64,000 nucleotides of DNA from contig SEAC01000003.1 of assembly GCA_004173235.1 (NCBI GenBank), positions 42,956-106,955 on the forward strand. Direction: 5' to 3'. The notes below the pieces were generated by a model, which was not told where the DNA came from, ran no database searches, and worked only from the letters and a program-made list of their open reading frames with translations. Both the position numbers and the translations under genes were made by a program. Positions within the stretch are counted from its first letter, which is position 1, and the number at the start of each line of letters is the position of its first letter. Below, piece after piece: positions 9,394-17,414 of this stretch. The stretch comes from Chitinophagaceae bacterium (GTDB lineage: Bacteria; Bacteroidota; Bacteroidia; Chitinophagales; Chitinophagaceae).

Positions 9394-9639
9394 TTATAAG
9401 GTAATTAACTCAGCAATGGCACTGTGTGGAATGACTTCCAATAGTGCCGGGTCGTTTGTTTTGCGATATTCAGCATTGTTGCGATCGGGAATAAAGTGCC
9501 ACGCTGTAATTCCGGCTCCGTCATCAACCGGTGCTATGAGGGAACCTACTTTGATTGATTTATCTTTCAAATAAACAGTGACAATTCTATTAAAGTAGGT
9601 TAACAGGATCATATAAGGATCTAACGCCTTAGACGGCAC
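9394..9639 (-). CDS. Small protein between hipB-like gene and hipA remnant
   Basis: The product has 81 residues from a GTG at 9639, or 72 from an ATG at 9612. The GTG lies three bases beyond the end of the hipB-like gene and the stop is one base before the ATG of the hipA remnant, so the three were co-transcribed. I do not recognise a family. The central stretch (RIVTVYLKDKSIKVGSLIAP) alternates hydrophobic and polar residues like a small beta-barrel, loosely Sm-like, but this is only an impression. It may be a genuine third component of this toxin-antitoxin type. The frame is intact, unlike its neighbour. Confidence 0.6.
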   Translation of the reverse strand: MPSKALDPYMILLTYFNRIVTVYLKDKSIKVGSLIAPVDDGAGITAWHFIPDRNNAEYRKTNDPALLEVIPHSAIAELITL

Positions 9640-9642
9640 AGC

Positions 9643-9828
9643 TCAAGCTACGCAACCGAACATTTCCAAAACCTGATTAACCTTATCGAGGCGCAATGTT
9701 GTTTTTCCTTGTTCCAGTTCACGGATGAATCGTAGCCCTACTCCGGCCTTTTGAGCCAGTTCTTCTTGAGTCAGTCCGCTCTTCGACCGCTCATACTTAA
9801 CGAAGTTGCTTAAACGATGTCTTTCCAT
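9643..9828 (-). CDS. HipB-like XRE-family antitoxin/repressor
   Basis: This 61-residue protein is almost entirely an HTH_3 domain: LSNFVKYERSKSGLTQEELA, the helix-turn-helix AQKAGVGLRFIRELEQGK, and a closing helix VNQVLEMFG. Proteins of this size and context act as autorepressor and antitoxin for HipA-type kinases. Inverted repeats upstream (9832-9849, 9912-9929) are probable operators. With its toxin gene disrupted, it may persist as a solitary regulator. Confidence 0.8.
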   Translation of the reverse strand: MERHRLSNFVKYERSKSGLTQEELAQKAGVGLRFIRELEQGKTTLRLDKVNQVLEMFGCVA

Positions 9829-9831
9829 TTT

Positions 9832-9849
9832 TATAACCCTTCGGGTATA
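9832..9849. promoter_or_regulatory. Probable HipB operator O1
   Basis: TATAACC-CTTC-GGGTATA is an 18-base inverted repeat of the form TATAnCC-N4-GGnTATA, starting four bases upstream of the hipB-like ATG. The arrangement resembles the TATCC/GGATA operators of the E. coli hip locus, which are autoregulatory. Its position across the translation start region fits repression. Confidence 0.6.
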
Positions 9850-9911
9850 TATTTTATCAAATTACGAATAAGACACCTTTTAGGGTGCTAAAATGTCGAA
9901 TTGTTAATTTT

Positions 9912-9929
9912 GATACCCCTTCGGTTATA
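9912..9929. promoter_or_regulatory. Probable HipB operator O2
   Basis: GATACCC-CTTC-GGTTATA has the same 18-base layout and inner CTTC as O1, 80 bases further upstream (about 7.6 helical turns). A half-site CGGGTATA follows at 9962-9969. Repeated spaced sites suggest cooperative binding or looping. Confidence 0.5.
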
Positions 9930-9969
9930 AAAGCATGAAATAAGTCAGTATTTAGCTCAATCGGGTATA

Positions 9970-9996
9970 AAAAAACCCCTCGTTCGAGGGGCTTTT
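9970..9996 (-). terminator. Intrinsic terminator downstream of the ECF sigma gene
   Basis: On the minus strand the stem CCCCTCG-AA-CGAGGGG is followed by a run of T. It lies about 165 bases after the sigma factor stop and upstream of the hipB-like promoter region, so it separates the two minus-strand units. A short T-run on the other side would allow weak bidirectional action. Confidence 0.75.
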
Positions 9997-10085
9997 CAAT
10001 TAGGCGCCATTCCGCAACAACTTTCCGCGGGCAAGCATCTGAAAAAGAATGCGGTCAGAGCTTCGGAATGGCAAAGACTTGAGCA

Positions 10086-10160
10086 GTGAGCCGTGAAACG
10101 TGAGCCCTCTTTATCCGACCAGCTCACGGTTGACGGCTGACAGCTGACGATTCACGCTCA
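10086..10160 (-). repeat. Heptad-array hairpin at the 3' end of the sigma factor gene
   Basis: Read on the minus strand, five seven-base units of consensus CGTSANN (CGTGAAT, CGTCAGC, TGTCAGC, CGTCAAC, CGTGAGC) start inside the sigma-gene stop codon. After a spacer of about 16 bases comes a second array of the reverse-complement type (GGCTCAC, GTTTCAC, GGCTCAC). The two arms could pair as a long imperfect hairpin. The TGA stop codon is itself part of the first unit. Confidence 0.7.
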
Positions 10161-10739
10161 CAATGCAATCTGCTTCTGCACCATAAGCTTGCGCAAGTTA
10201 ATGAGTCCGTAACGCATTCTTCCCAGCGCAGTGTTAATACTACAACCGGTGATCGATGCGATCTCTTTGAAGCTCATATCGCCGTAATGACGGAGAATGA
10301 TCACCTCGCGCTGGTCCTCGGGTAGCTGGTCGAGCATCAGGCGCACGCGGTGGTGGCTCTGGCTGCGAATCAGCACATCCTCGGCGGATGGCTCGGTGAA
10401 ATTGAGCACCTCGAAGATGTCCTGGTCATCGCCGGTCTTGATGATCGGAGTGCGCTTCACCTTGCGGAAGTGATCCACGCAAAGGTTGTGCGCGATCCGC
10501 ATCGCCCACGGAAGGAACTTGCCCTCGTCGGTATAGCGGCCGCTGCGCACGGTGTCGATGATGCGGATGAAGACATCCTGGAAGATGTCTTCGGCAAGGT
10601 ATTTATCCTTCACCAGAAAGTGAATGGATGTATAAAGCTTGTCCTTGTGACGCAATACAAGCGTTTCAAGGGCGTTTACATTGCCGGAAATAAATAGCGT
10701 GATCAGTTCCTGATCGGACAGTTTGGAAAGCGTGGACAT
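10158..10739 (-). CDS. ECF-family RNA polymerase sigma factor
   Basis: The protein has 193 residues. Region 2 spans about 20-95: FLVKDKYLAEDIFQDVFIRI is region 2.1-2.2 and FLPWAMRIAHNLCVDHFRK is region 2.3-2.4. Region 4 spans about 125-185: LDQLPEDQREVIILRHYGD, then the recognition HTH FKEIASITGCSINTALGRMR. There is no C-terminal extension. It is not next to a FecR-type anti-sigma gene, which separates it from the usual SusCD-linked ECF factors. The start is an ATG at 10739. An intrinsic terminator lies further downstream at 9970-9996. Confidence 0.92.
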   Translation of the reverse strand: MSTLSKLSDQELITLFISGNVNALETLVLRHKDKLYTSIHFLVKDKYLAEDIFQDVFIRIIDTVRSGRYTDEGKFLPWAMRIAHNLCVDHFRKVKRTPIIKTGDDQDIFEVLNFTEPSAEDVLIRSQSHHRVRLMLDQLPEDQREVIILRHYGDMSFKEIASITGCSINTALGRMRYGLINLRKLMVQKQIAL

Positions 10740-10952
10740 ACACTTCTACGGCTAGGTTATCGAATAAGTTCTTTGGACGGAGTAGAAGTGTGAGCGATAG
10801 GCGCGACGATTTGGAGGTTTGAGGATTCCGGTACTAAAATAGAGAGATAATTGAAACAAACAACAGCAGGGCTAACTTAAGATGCCCCGTTTTTGTAAAT
10901 AAAGTGTTAAGGATTCTCTTGCTAAAAGGATTAGTAACGCCTGGTAAAGGTT

Positions 10953-10960
10953 TACCTTTG
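10953..10960 (+). promoter_or_regulatory. Bacteroidota -7 promoter box of uvrA
   Basis: TACCTTTG matches TAnnTTTG exactly and ends 13 bases before the uvrA ATG. A -33 element is not clear. The implied leader is very short. No LexA-type box is evident to me. Confidence 0.5.
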
Positions 10961-10973
10961 CCGCACCTCTTTT

Positions 10974-13832
10974 ATGAAACAGGCAAGCGCACGTAAAACG
11001 AAAACACCCGCGCCGGCACCCGCTGCCGACGCCATCTATATCAAAGGCGCCCGCGTTCACAACCTCCAGAACGTGGATGTCGCTTTTCCCCGCAACAAGC
11101 TGATCGTCGTAACCGGCGTTTCGGGTTCGGGAAAATCATCGCTCACCATCGATACGTTGTACGCCGAAGGGCAACGCCGCTACGCCGAAAGTCTCTCGGC
11201 CTATGTGCGGCAGTTTCTCAACCGCATGGACAAGCCCGATGTGGACTACATCCGCGGCCTGGCACCGGCCATCGCCATCGAGCAAAAGGTGATCACGCGC
11301 ACACCGCGGTCTACCGTGGGTTCGATGACCGAGATCTACGATTACCTCCGTCTCCTGTTCGCCCGCATCGGGCACACGATCTCTCCGGTTTCGGGCCGCG
11401 AGGTGCGCAAAGACGATGTGAACGACGTGCTCGACGCCATCCGCGTGCAGCCCGAAGACAGCAAGCTGTTCATCCTTACCGCCTTTCGCCTGCACCGCAA
11501 CCGCGACGAGCGCGAAGAGCTCGCCATCCTCCTGCAAAAAGGCTTTACGCGCCTCTACGTTTCGGCACTTTCGCACACACAGAAAGAAAATCCGGTAGAC
11601 AGTAGTTCTACGGTGCACATCGAAGACCTGCTGCAGGACAGCGCGCTTTTTGCGACGACGTTCCAACATCCCGAGAACGTGTTCGTACTCATCGACCGCT
11701 TCGTGGCGCGCACGCTCGATGAAGATGACGTGCACCGCCTCGGCGATTCGATCGGCACTGCATTTTACGAAGGCGAAGGCGACGTATACCTGGAGGTTGA
11801 TGGAAAGAAGCTGCTCAACTTCAACAACCGCTTTGAGCTGGATGGCATCCAGTTCGAGGAGCCGCAGCCCAACCTCTTTTCGTTCAACAACCCGCTCGGC
11901 GCCTGCCCCGTTTGCGAAGGTTTTGCAGCCGTGCTCGGCATCGACGAAGACCTGGTGATCCCCAACAAGCTGCTGTCGGTATACGAAGGAGCGATCGCTC
12001 CCTGGAAGGGTGAGAAGCTCGGTCAGTGGCGCGAGAACTTCGTGCGTAGTGCGCGCCGAAACAATTTCCCGGTGCATACGCCCATCGCGGATCTCACGAA
12101 GGAGCAATACGAACTGCTGTGGAAGGGCAATGCGTTCACCGAAGGCATCGACGACTTCTTCAAGGAAGTAGAACAGAATTTATACAAGGTGCAATACCGC
12201 GTGTTGCTCAGCCGCTATCGTGGAAGAACGAAATGCCACGAGTGCGGAGGGTACCGGTTGCGCAAAGAAGCGCTTTACGTAAAAATACAAGGCAAGCATA
12301 TCGGTGAGCTTAGCGAGCTGCCCGTGCGCGACCTGAAAACCTGGCTCGATGCTGCCCTTCCGCAACTTTCTGAATTTGAAAAAACGGTAGCGAAGCGCAT
12401 CACCATCGAGATCACGCACCGCGTGGATACGTTGCTGAAAGTGGGCCTCGGCTACCTCACGCTCAACCGGCTCGCCAATACCTTGTCGGGTGGCGAGTCG
12501 CAGCGCATACAGCTTACGCGTTCGCTCGGTTCCAACCTTACCAACTCGCTCTACATCCTCGACGAGCCTTCGATTGGGCTGCACCCGCGCGATACCGAAA
12601 ACCTCATTAAAGTTTTGAAAGAACTCCGCGACCTTGGGAACACCGTGGTGGTTGTGGAGCACGACGAGATGATGATGCGCGAGGCCGATCACATCATCGA
12701 CATGGGCCCGCTGGCATCGCACCTTGGTGGCAAGGTGGTGGCTGAAGGCGCTTACGACGCCATCGTTGCCAACCCCGAAAGCCTTACGGGACAATACCTG
12801 AGCGGCGTGCAAACCATTGATGCGCCGCAGCAGGTGCGCAAATGGAAATATTCGGTGAAGGTGGAAGGCGCAAGACAGCACAACCTGCGCAACGTGACGG
12901 TAGAATTTCCGCTCGACGTGCTCACCGTTGTGAGTGGCGTGAGCGGTTCGGGCAAGACCACGCTCATCAAACACATATTATATCCTGCCCTGCAAAAACT
13001 GAAAGGCGAGCCCGGCGAGAAGGTGGGTCTGTTCAAAGGCATCACCGGCGACATCGAGCGCATCACCGCAGTGGAGATGATCGACCAGAACCCGATCGGC
13101 AAAAGCTCGCGCTCCAACCCCGTCACCTACATACAGGCATGGAACGGCGTGCGCGATCTGTACGCAAGCCAGGGACTTTCTAAGATCCGCGGCTTCCAGG
13201 CAAAACACTTTTCATTCAACGTGGACGGCGGCCGTTGCGACGCCTGCAAGGGCGAAGGCGAGAAGGTGGTGGAGATGCAATTCCTCGCCGATGTGCACCT
13301 CACCTGCGAAGTGTGTGGTGGTAAGAAGTTCAAGGAGGAAGTGCTCGAAGTGCAGTATAAAGGCAAGAGTGTTTATGATGTGCTCGAAATGAGCGTGGAC
13401 GAAGCGGTCGAATTTTTCCAGGAGGAGAAAAGCATCGTTGGTGCCATTCGTCCGCTGAGCGAAGTGGGACTCGGCTACGTGAAGCTTGGGCAGTCGTCGG
13501 ATACGCTTTCGGGTGGCGAGGCGCAGCGGGTGAAGCTTGCTTCGTTCCTGGGCAAGGGCCGCGCCGCGGGCCACATCCTTTTCATTTTCGATGAGCCAAC
13601 CACGGGCCTTCATTTTCACGATATCAAAAAGCTGTTGGCCTCATTCAATGCGCTCATCACGCAGGGCCACAGCATTCTCGTTATCGAACACAACACCGAT
13701 GTGATCCGTTGCGCCGACTGGGTGATCGACCTTGGCCCCGAGGCCGGCGATGCCGGTGGCAACCTCGTTTACGCGGGCAAGCCCGAGGGGCTGCGCAATG
13801 TGAAGGAGTCGTATACGGGGAAGTTTATTTAG
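10974..13832 (+). CDS. uvrA: Excinuclease ABC subunit UvrA
   Basis: UvrA is the damage-recognition ATPase of nucleotide excision repair. The protein has 952 residues, the usual length. Both ABC modules are complete: Walker A GVSGSGKS (about 48-55) with signature LSGGESQR, and a second Walker A GVSGSGKT with signature LSGGEAQR. Zinc-finger cysteines are present as CPVC and CHECGG in the first module and CDAC with CEVCGG in the second. The UvrB-binding segment follows the first Walker A ([20 protein letters not shown]). The first 20 residues are an alanine/proline-rich extension. The gene stands alone; a 10-base repeat array follows its stop directly. Confidence 0.98.
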   Translation: MKQASARKTKTPAPAPAADAIYIKGARVHNLQNVDVAFPRNKLIVVTGVSGSGKSSLTIDTLYAEGQRRYAESLSAYVRQFLNRMDKPDVDYIRGLAPAIAIEQKVITRTPRSTVGSMTEIYDYLRLLFARIGHTISPVSGREVRKDDVNDVLDAIRVQPEDSKLFILTAFRLHRNRDEREELAILLQKGFTRLYVSALSHTQKENPVDSSSTVHIEDLLQDSALFATTFQHPENVFVLIDRFVARTLDEDDVHRLGDSIGTAFYEGEGDVYLEVDGKKLLNFNNRFELDGIQFEEPQPNLFSFNNPLGACPVCEGFAAVLGIDEDLVIPNKLLSVYEGAIAPWKGEKLGQWRENFVRSARRNNFPVHTPIADLTKEQYELLWKGNAFTEGIDDFFKEVEQNLYKVQYRVLLSRYRGRTKCHECGGYRLRKEALYVKIQGKHIGELSELPVRDLKTWLDAALPQLSEFEKTVAKRITIEITHRVDTLLKVGLGYLTLNRLANTLSGGESQRIQLTRSLGSNLTNSLYILDEPSIGLHPRDTENLIKVLKELRDLGNTVVVVEHDEMMMREADHIIDMGPLASHLGGKVVAEGAYDAIVANPESLTGQYLSGVQTIDAPQQVRKWKYSVKVEGARQHNLRNVTVEFPLDVLTVVSGVSGSGKTTLIKHILYPALQKLKGEPGEKVGLFKGITGDIERITAVEMIDQNPIGKSSRSNPVTYIQAWNGVRDLYASQGLSKIRGFQAKHFSFNVDGGRCDACKGEGEKVVEMQFLADVHLTCEVCGGKKFKEEVLEVQYKGKSVYDVLEMSVDEAVEFFQEEKSIVGAIRPLSEVGLGYVKLGQSSDTLSGGEAQRVKLASFLGKGRAAGHILFIFDEPTTGLHFHDIKKLLASFNALITQGHSILVIEHNTDVIRCADWVIDLGPEAGDAGGNLVYAGKPEGLRNVKESYTGKFI

Positions 13833-13863
13833 GAAGGTTCTGGAGGGTTCCGGAAGGTTTTTG
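13833..13863 (+). repeat. Ten-base tandem array after uvrA stop
   Basis: GAAGGTTCTG, GAGGGTTCCG and GAAGGTTTTT begin at the base after the uvrA TAG. The same word family occurs after the DUF1415 gene (on its coding strand) and after ctaB, each time in the sense orientation. Confidence 0.7.
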
Positions 13864-14208
13864 GCTGTATGTTTTTCCCACCATTTTCCGGCGGGAATAT
13901 TCCCATAATATTCTGTGCATTTCCTATTGTTTCGGCCCTGCCGGCGGGTGCACCTTTGAGCTGTTGGTTGGTTCATTGGTTCGATACAGTTATGGTTTGT
14001 TTTCGTTTTTTATGAAGAGGAACGGGGGCTGTTTCCACGGCTCCCTTTTTCCGCTTTTTGCCGCGCCGCCACTCTGTTTCATCGAACGAAGAACCGCCAC
14101 ACCCAGTAATGCGCTATCATTGGTAGTCCGCGGCGCCCGCGTGCCGCTTCGCAATCCATTATCCCTTGACGCAACCGGTTTTCCCCGATCAACAAAAACT
14201 TACGGTTT
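13864..14208. other. Intergenic region between uvrA and a T9SS protein gene
   Basis: No gene is seen. It contains a perfect 12-base palindrome GGGAATATTCCC at 13893-13904 and a short 8-base array TTGGTTGG-TTCATTGG-TTC near 13963-13981, the reverse complement of the type seen at 62322-62373. The promoter of the downstream gene must lie here, but no clean TAnnTTTG box was found. Confidence 0.4.
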
Positions 14209-16905
14209 ATGCGTTTCCCTTCTGCGCGCACCCTTCGCGTTCTGGCCCTGTTCGTTTTCTTGTGTGCAACACTGGGCGTTGCTGCCATGCCGGTAGCACC
14301 TGCACCAGCCACCGGCGTTACCCTTGCGGGGCGCAGCAGTAGCAGCATCACGCTGAGCTGGACATCCGGCTCGGGCGCACGCCGCATCGTAGTGGCGCGG
14401 CTAACGGCCACGGCCAACGCGGTGCCCGTCAATGGCACGGAGTACACGCCCGTAAGCAACAGCTTTTCCGACGGCGGCAACCCCGTCACCGGTAGTGGCA
14501 ACGTAGTTGTATATAACGGCACCGGCAGCGGCACCACCATTACCGGGCTTGCTGCGCTCACCGCCTATTCGTTTTTCGTTTATGAATACAATGGCAGCGG
14601 CGCCGGCACGGAATACAGCAGCGCGGCAAGCCTGACCAATCAAACCACCCTGGCCGCCCCGCCTTCCGGGCAGATAGCAAGCGCTTCCTTTACGTTCGGC
14701 GGCATTCAGTCGTCCAACGTCGTGAAGCTCGATTACCCGGCAGCCACATCGGTGGGTGGTTCGGGCTACCTGCTTTTGTATAAGGAAGGCTCGGGTCAAA
14801 GCCTGGCTGGCGGCGACCTCCCGGTAGATGGCACGACCTACACAGCAGGCGGCACCATCGGCACTGCGACCATCGCGGCAGTGGTTACCAGCAGTGTGCA
14901 AACGGCTTCCAACATTTCGGGCCTTACGGGCAGCAAGCACTTTACGTTTTTTATTGTTCCCTTTGCCGGCTCCAACTCGGGTGGCACCAACTCTTTCAAC
15001 ACTTCAGGAACGATCGGGAGCCGCTATGTGCCCAGCTTTGCGGGCACGGCAGCCAGCAACGGCGGCGAAGCGGCCAGCCTGTCGTCGCTTGTGAATACCA
15101 CTACCATTTCCGATGTGAGCCAGGGCTACCAGGTGTGGCAATTCACCCTTTCGGAAAGCGACGATGATGCGTTGCCTTCGATCGTAAAAAGCCTCACCAT
15201 TTCTGCTTCTGCCAACAGCCAGATGGCCTTCGCGGCGTCCATTCAATCGGCCGCGCTTTTCAATGGCAGCACCCTGCTGGCCAATGCCACCGTGGGCACC
15301 AACCTGCCCTTCACCGGGCTGAACATTGTCATTCCCGATAATGGAAGCGTGACGCTCTCGCTGCGGATATCGCTGCAGGCCAACGTCAACGGCGGCGCAA
15401 GCACGGGTGCCAACAAAGACGGTGACCGCCTGGCGTTCCAATTGAGTAATGCGAATGTGTCGGCCGATGTGGCCGCGAATTCATCGCAGTTTGCTTCCTT
15501 CGCACCCATTATTTCTGCCGCTTCCGGACTCAACATTTACACCGTAGCGGGTACCGCGCTGCACTTTGCGCAGGTGCCGCCCGCGAGCGTGGATCCGTAT
15601 GTCATGCTCACCCCCGTCGTAACCGTAGACCTGGTGGATGCCGGCGGCAACAGGGACGCCGATTACAATACTTCGGTAAGCATCAGCGGTGGCCTGGGTC
15701 TTGCGGGCACACTCACGCGCACGCCCTCGGCGGGGCTCGCCACTTTCACGGGACTTTATTTTACTACGCCGGGAACGACGCAACTCGCGGCTACCAGCGG
15801 CGCCTTCAGCGCGAACAGCGCCACGGTGACGGTCAACAATGTGCAGAACGCGGGCGTGTACGCCTTCAACGGCACCTCCTGCAATGCGGGCACGCTCACG
15901 GTGACGGGCGCGGCTACGGGCTTCACCTATGGAAGCGTCAGCTACACGGGCCTCACCTGCAATGCCAACGGCAACAGCGGCGGCGTGCAGGCCTTGAGCG
16001 TTTCCACCACGTGGCCGGCATCCTTTGATGGTACGAAATTCATTGAGTTTACCGTTACGCCTTCGGCCAACTGGCGCATCAATCCAACCGCACTGGCATT
16101 CGAGATATACCGCTCTGCCAACGGTGCCACCAACTATGCCATTCGCAGCAGCGTGGATGCGTTTGCTGCCAACCTGGGCACCGGCACCACCACTACCACC
16201 GCTACGGCTACCACCCTTTCGCTGCCGGCATCGCTGCTCGGGCGCGCGGGGGCAACCACCTTTCGTATTTATGGCTGGGGCGGCACTTCCGGCGACCTGC
16301 GGCTCGACAACCTGATGCTTCGCGGCTATGCGGGCACGCCGCTACCGGTTACGCTGCTGCGCTTCGGTGGCAGGAAGGTATCGGCAGGCAACGAGTTGAA
16401 TTGGGCAACCGCAAGCGAGCAGGGAAGCCGCGGCTTTGCGGTGGAGCGATCTGCCGACGGACTGAGGTTTACAGAAATAGCCTTCGTGCCGGGAGCACCC
16501 AACGGTTCGAGCAATGCAGAGCGCACGTATCGCTTTGTAGATGCGGGAGCAGCAATCGGTTCCTGCTACTACCGCCTCCGCCAGGCGGACCTCGATGGCC
16601 GCTTTTCGTTCAGCCCCGTGGTACGCATCGGCGCCAAAGGCGGCGGCCTTGCCATCAATGGCATTTACCCCAATCCCTCGGGCGGAGCGGTGGTTGTGCA
16701 GCTGCAGGCACCCCGCAACGACGGTCCGGTTGCCCTCCACATCTGCGATGCTACCGGACGGATCCTGCGCAGCCGCGTGCTGCAGCTGGACGCCGGCTCG
16801 GTTGCCGCTATTCGTCTGGAGCTCGATGGACTCTCCGGCGGCGTCTATTACCTCAAGGTCGTTTCCGAAGGCGAGCAGGCGGTGCTGCCGCTGTTGCGCC
16901 GGTAG
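14209..16905 (+). CDS. T9SS-exported surface protein with Fn3-like domains
   Basis: The protein has 898 residues. It has a signal peptide (MRFPSARTLRVLALFVFLCA...GVAA) and then a fibronectin-III-like domain (SSSITLSWTSGSGARRIVV ... TGLAALTAYSFFVYEYNG). A further beta-rich region and a segment like invasin/Ig repeats follow (TPVVTVDLVDAGGNRDADYN). A LEPRxLL-like LPVTLLRFGGRK stretch and a fibronectin-like segment (VERSADGLRFTEIAF) precede the C-terminal T9SS type A sorting domain, IYPNPSGGAVVVQL ... LSGGVYYLKVVSEG. It should be secreted across the outer membrane and anchored or released by the T9SS. No enzymatic motif is seen. The gene is convergent with, and two bases from, the next gene. Confidence 0.85.
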   Translation: MRFPSARTLRVLALFVFLCATLGVAAMPVAPAPATGVTLAGRSSSSITLSWTSGSGARRIVVARLTATANAVPVNGTEYTPVSNSFSDGGNPVTGSGNVVVYNGTGSGTTITGLAALTAYSFFVYEYNGSGAGTEYSSAASLTNQTTLAAPPSGQIASASFTFGGIQSSNVVKLDYPAATSVGGSGYLLLYKEGSGQSLAGGDLPVDGTTYTAGGTIGTATIAAVVTSSVQTASNISGLTGSKHFTFFIVPFAGSNSGGTNSFNTSGTIGSRYVPSFAGTAASNGGEAASLSSLVNTTTISDVSQGYQVWQFTLSESDDDALPSIVKSLTISASANSQMAFAASIQSAALFNGSTLLANATVGTNLPFTGLNIVIPDNGSVTLSLRISLQANVNGGASTGANKDGDRLAFQLSNANVSADVAANSSQFASFAPIISAASGLNIYTVAGTALHFAQVPPASVDPYVMLTPVVTVDLVDAGGNRDADYNTSVSISGGLGLAGTLTRTPSAGLATFTGLYFTTPGTTQLAATSGAFSANSATVTVNNVQNAGVYAFNGTSCNAGTLTVTGAATGFTYGSVSYTGLTCNANGNSGGVQALSVSTTWPASFDGTKFIEFTVTPSANWRINPTALAFEIYRSANGATNYAIRSSVDAFAANLGTGTTTTTATATTLSLPASLLGRAGATTFRIYGWGGTSGDLRLDNLMLRGYAGTPLPVTLLRFGGRKVSAGNELNWATASEQGSRGFAVERSADGLRFTEIAFVPGAPNGSSNAERTYRFVDAGAAIGSCYYRLRQADLDGRFSFSPVVRIGAKGGGLAINGIYPNPSGGAVVVQLQAPRNDGPVALHICDATGRILRSRVLQLDAGSVAAIRLELDGLSGGVYYLKVVSEGEQAVLPLLRR

Positions 16906-16906
16906 A

Positions 16907-17185
16907 TCAACCGAAAGCCATGATGCCGAGCGCCCAGCAGAAAAGACTTGTGGGGATGAGCGCGGCCACGAACATCCAGCGCAGGAGGAGCTGACCGCGG
17001 GGCAAGAGGTCGTGCTGGATGGCGAGTGCGAAAACCGCCAGCGAGTAGGCCGATCCGTAGGCCCAGAACCCGATGGCATACCAGAGGTATTTGTCGCAAT
17101 CGTAAATAATGCCCGACAGCGCAAAGATGCCGAAGAGGATCAGGCAGAAAACGATCATCACAAGCGTAACATTCCGGAGGCGCAT
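16907..17185 (-). CDS. Small integral membrane protein, unknown
   Basis: The protein has 92 residues with three likely transmembrane helices: VTLVMIVFCLILFGIFALSG, WYAIGFWAYGSAYSLAVFAL and WMFVAALIPTSLFCWALGIM. No family is recognised. The ATG at 17185 gives a short positively charged start (MRLRN). Its stop is two bases from the stop of the convergent T9SS gene. Confidence 0.65.
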   Translation of the reverse strand: MRLRNVTLVMIVFCLILFGIFALSGIIYDCDKYLWYAIGFWAYGSAYSLAVFALAIQHDLLPRGQLLLRWMFVAALIPTSLFCWALGIMAFG

Positions 17186-17304
17186 GACACCAAGATAGAA
17201 AGCCCTGCCGGGGGCTCAATGGGAAAAACAACAGGATTTTCTGTTTTTTTCCCGGGGCCCCTTCTTTAACGGCTACAATCTTTAGCAAAGCCCTTCCCGA
17301 TCCG

Positions 17305-17312
17305 TAAATTTG
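17305..17312 (+). promoter_or_regulatory. Bacteroidota promoter of pcrA
   Basis: TAAATTTG matches TAnnTTTG. A TTTAGC at 17281-17286 lies about 18 bases upstream, near the spacing expected for the -33 element (TTTGC-like). The leader to the ATG at 17415 would be about 95 bases. Confidence 0.5.
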
Positions 17313-17414
17313 CCCTCCAAACTTCAGCGCTGATCTCTGGTGCAGCAAGTCTGATCGGCGGGTCGGTGACGCGCTTGCTTCAGGCATCAGGGATCAGACA
17401 TCATACATTTTTCT

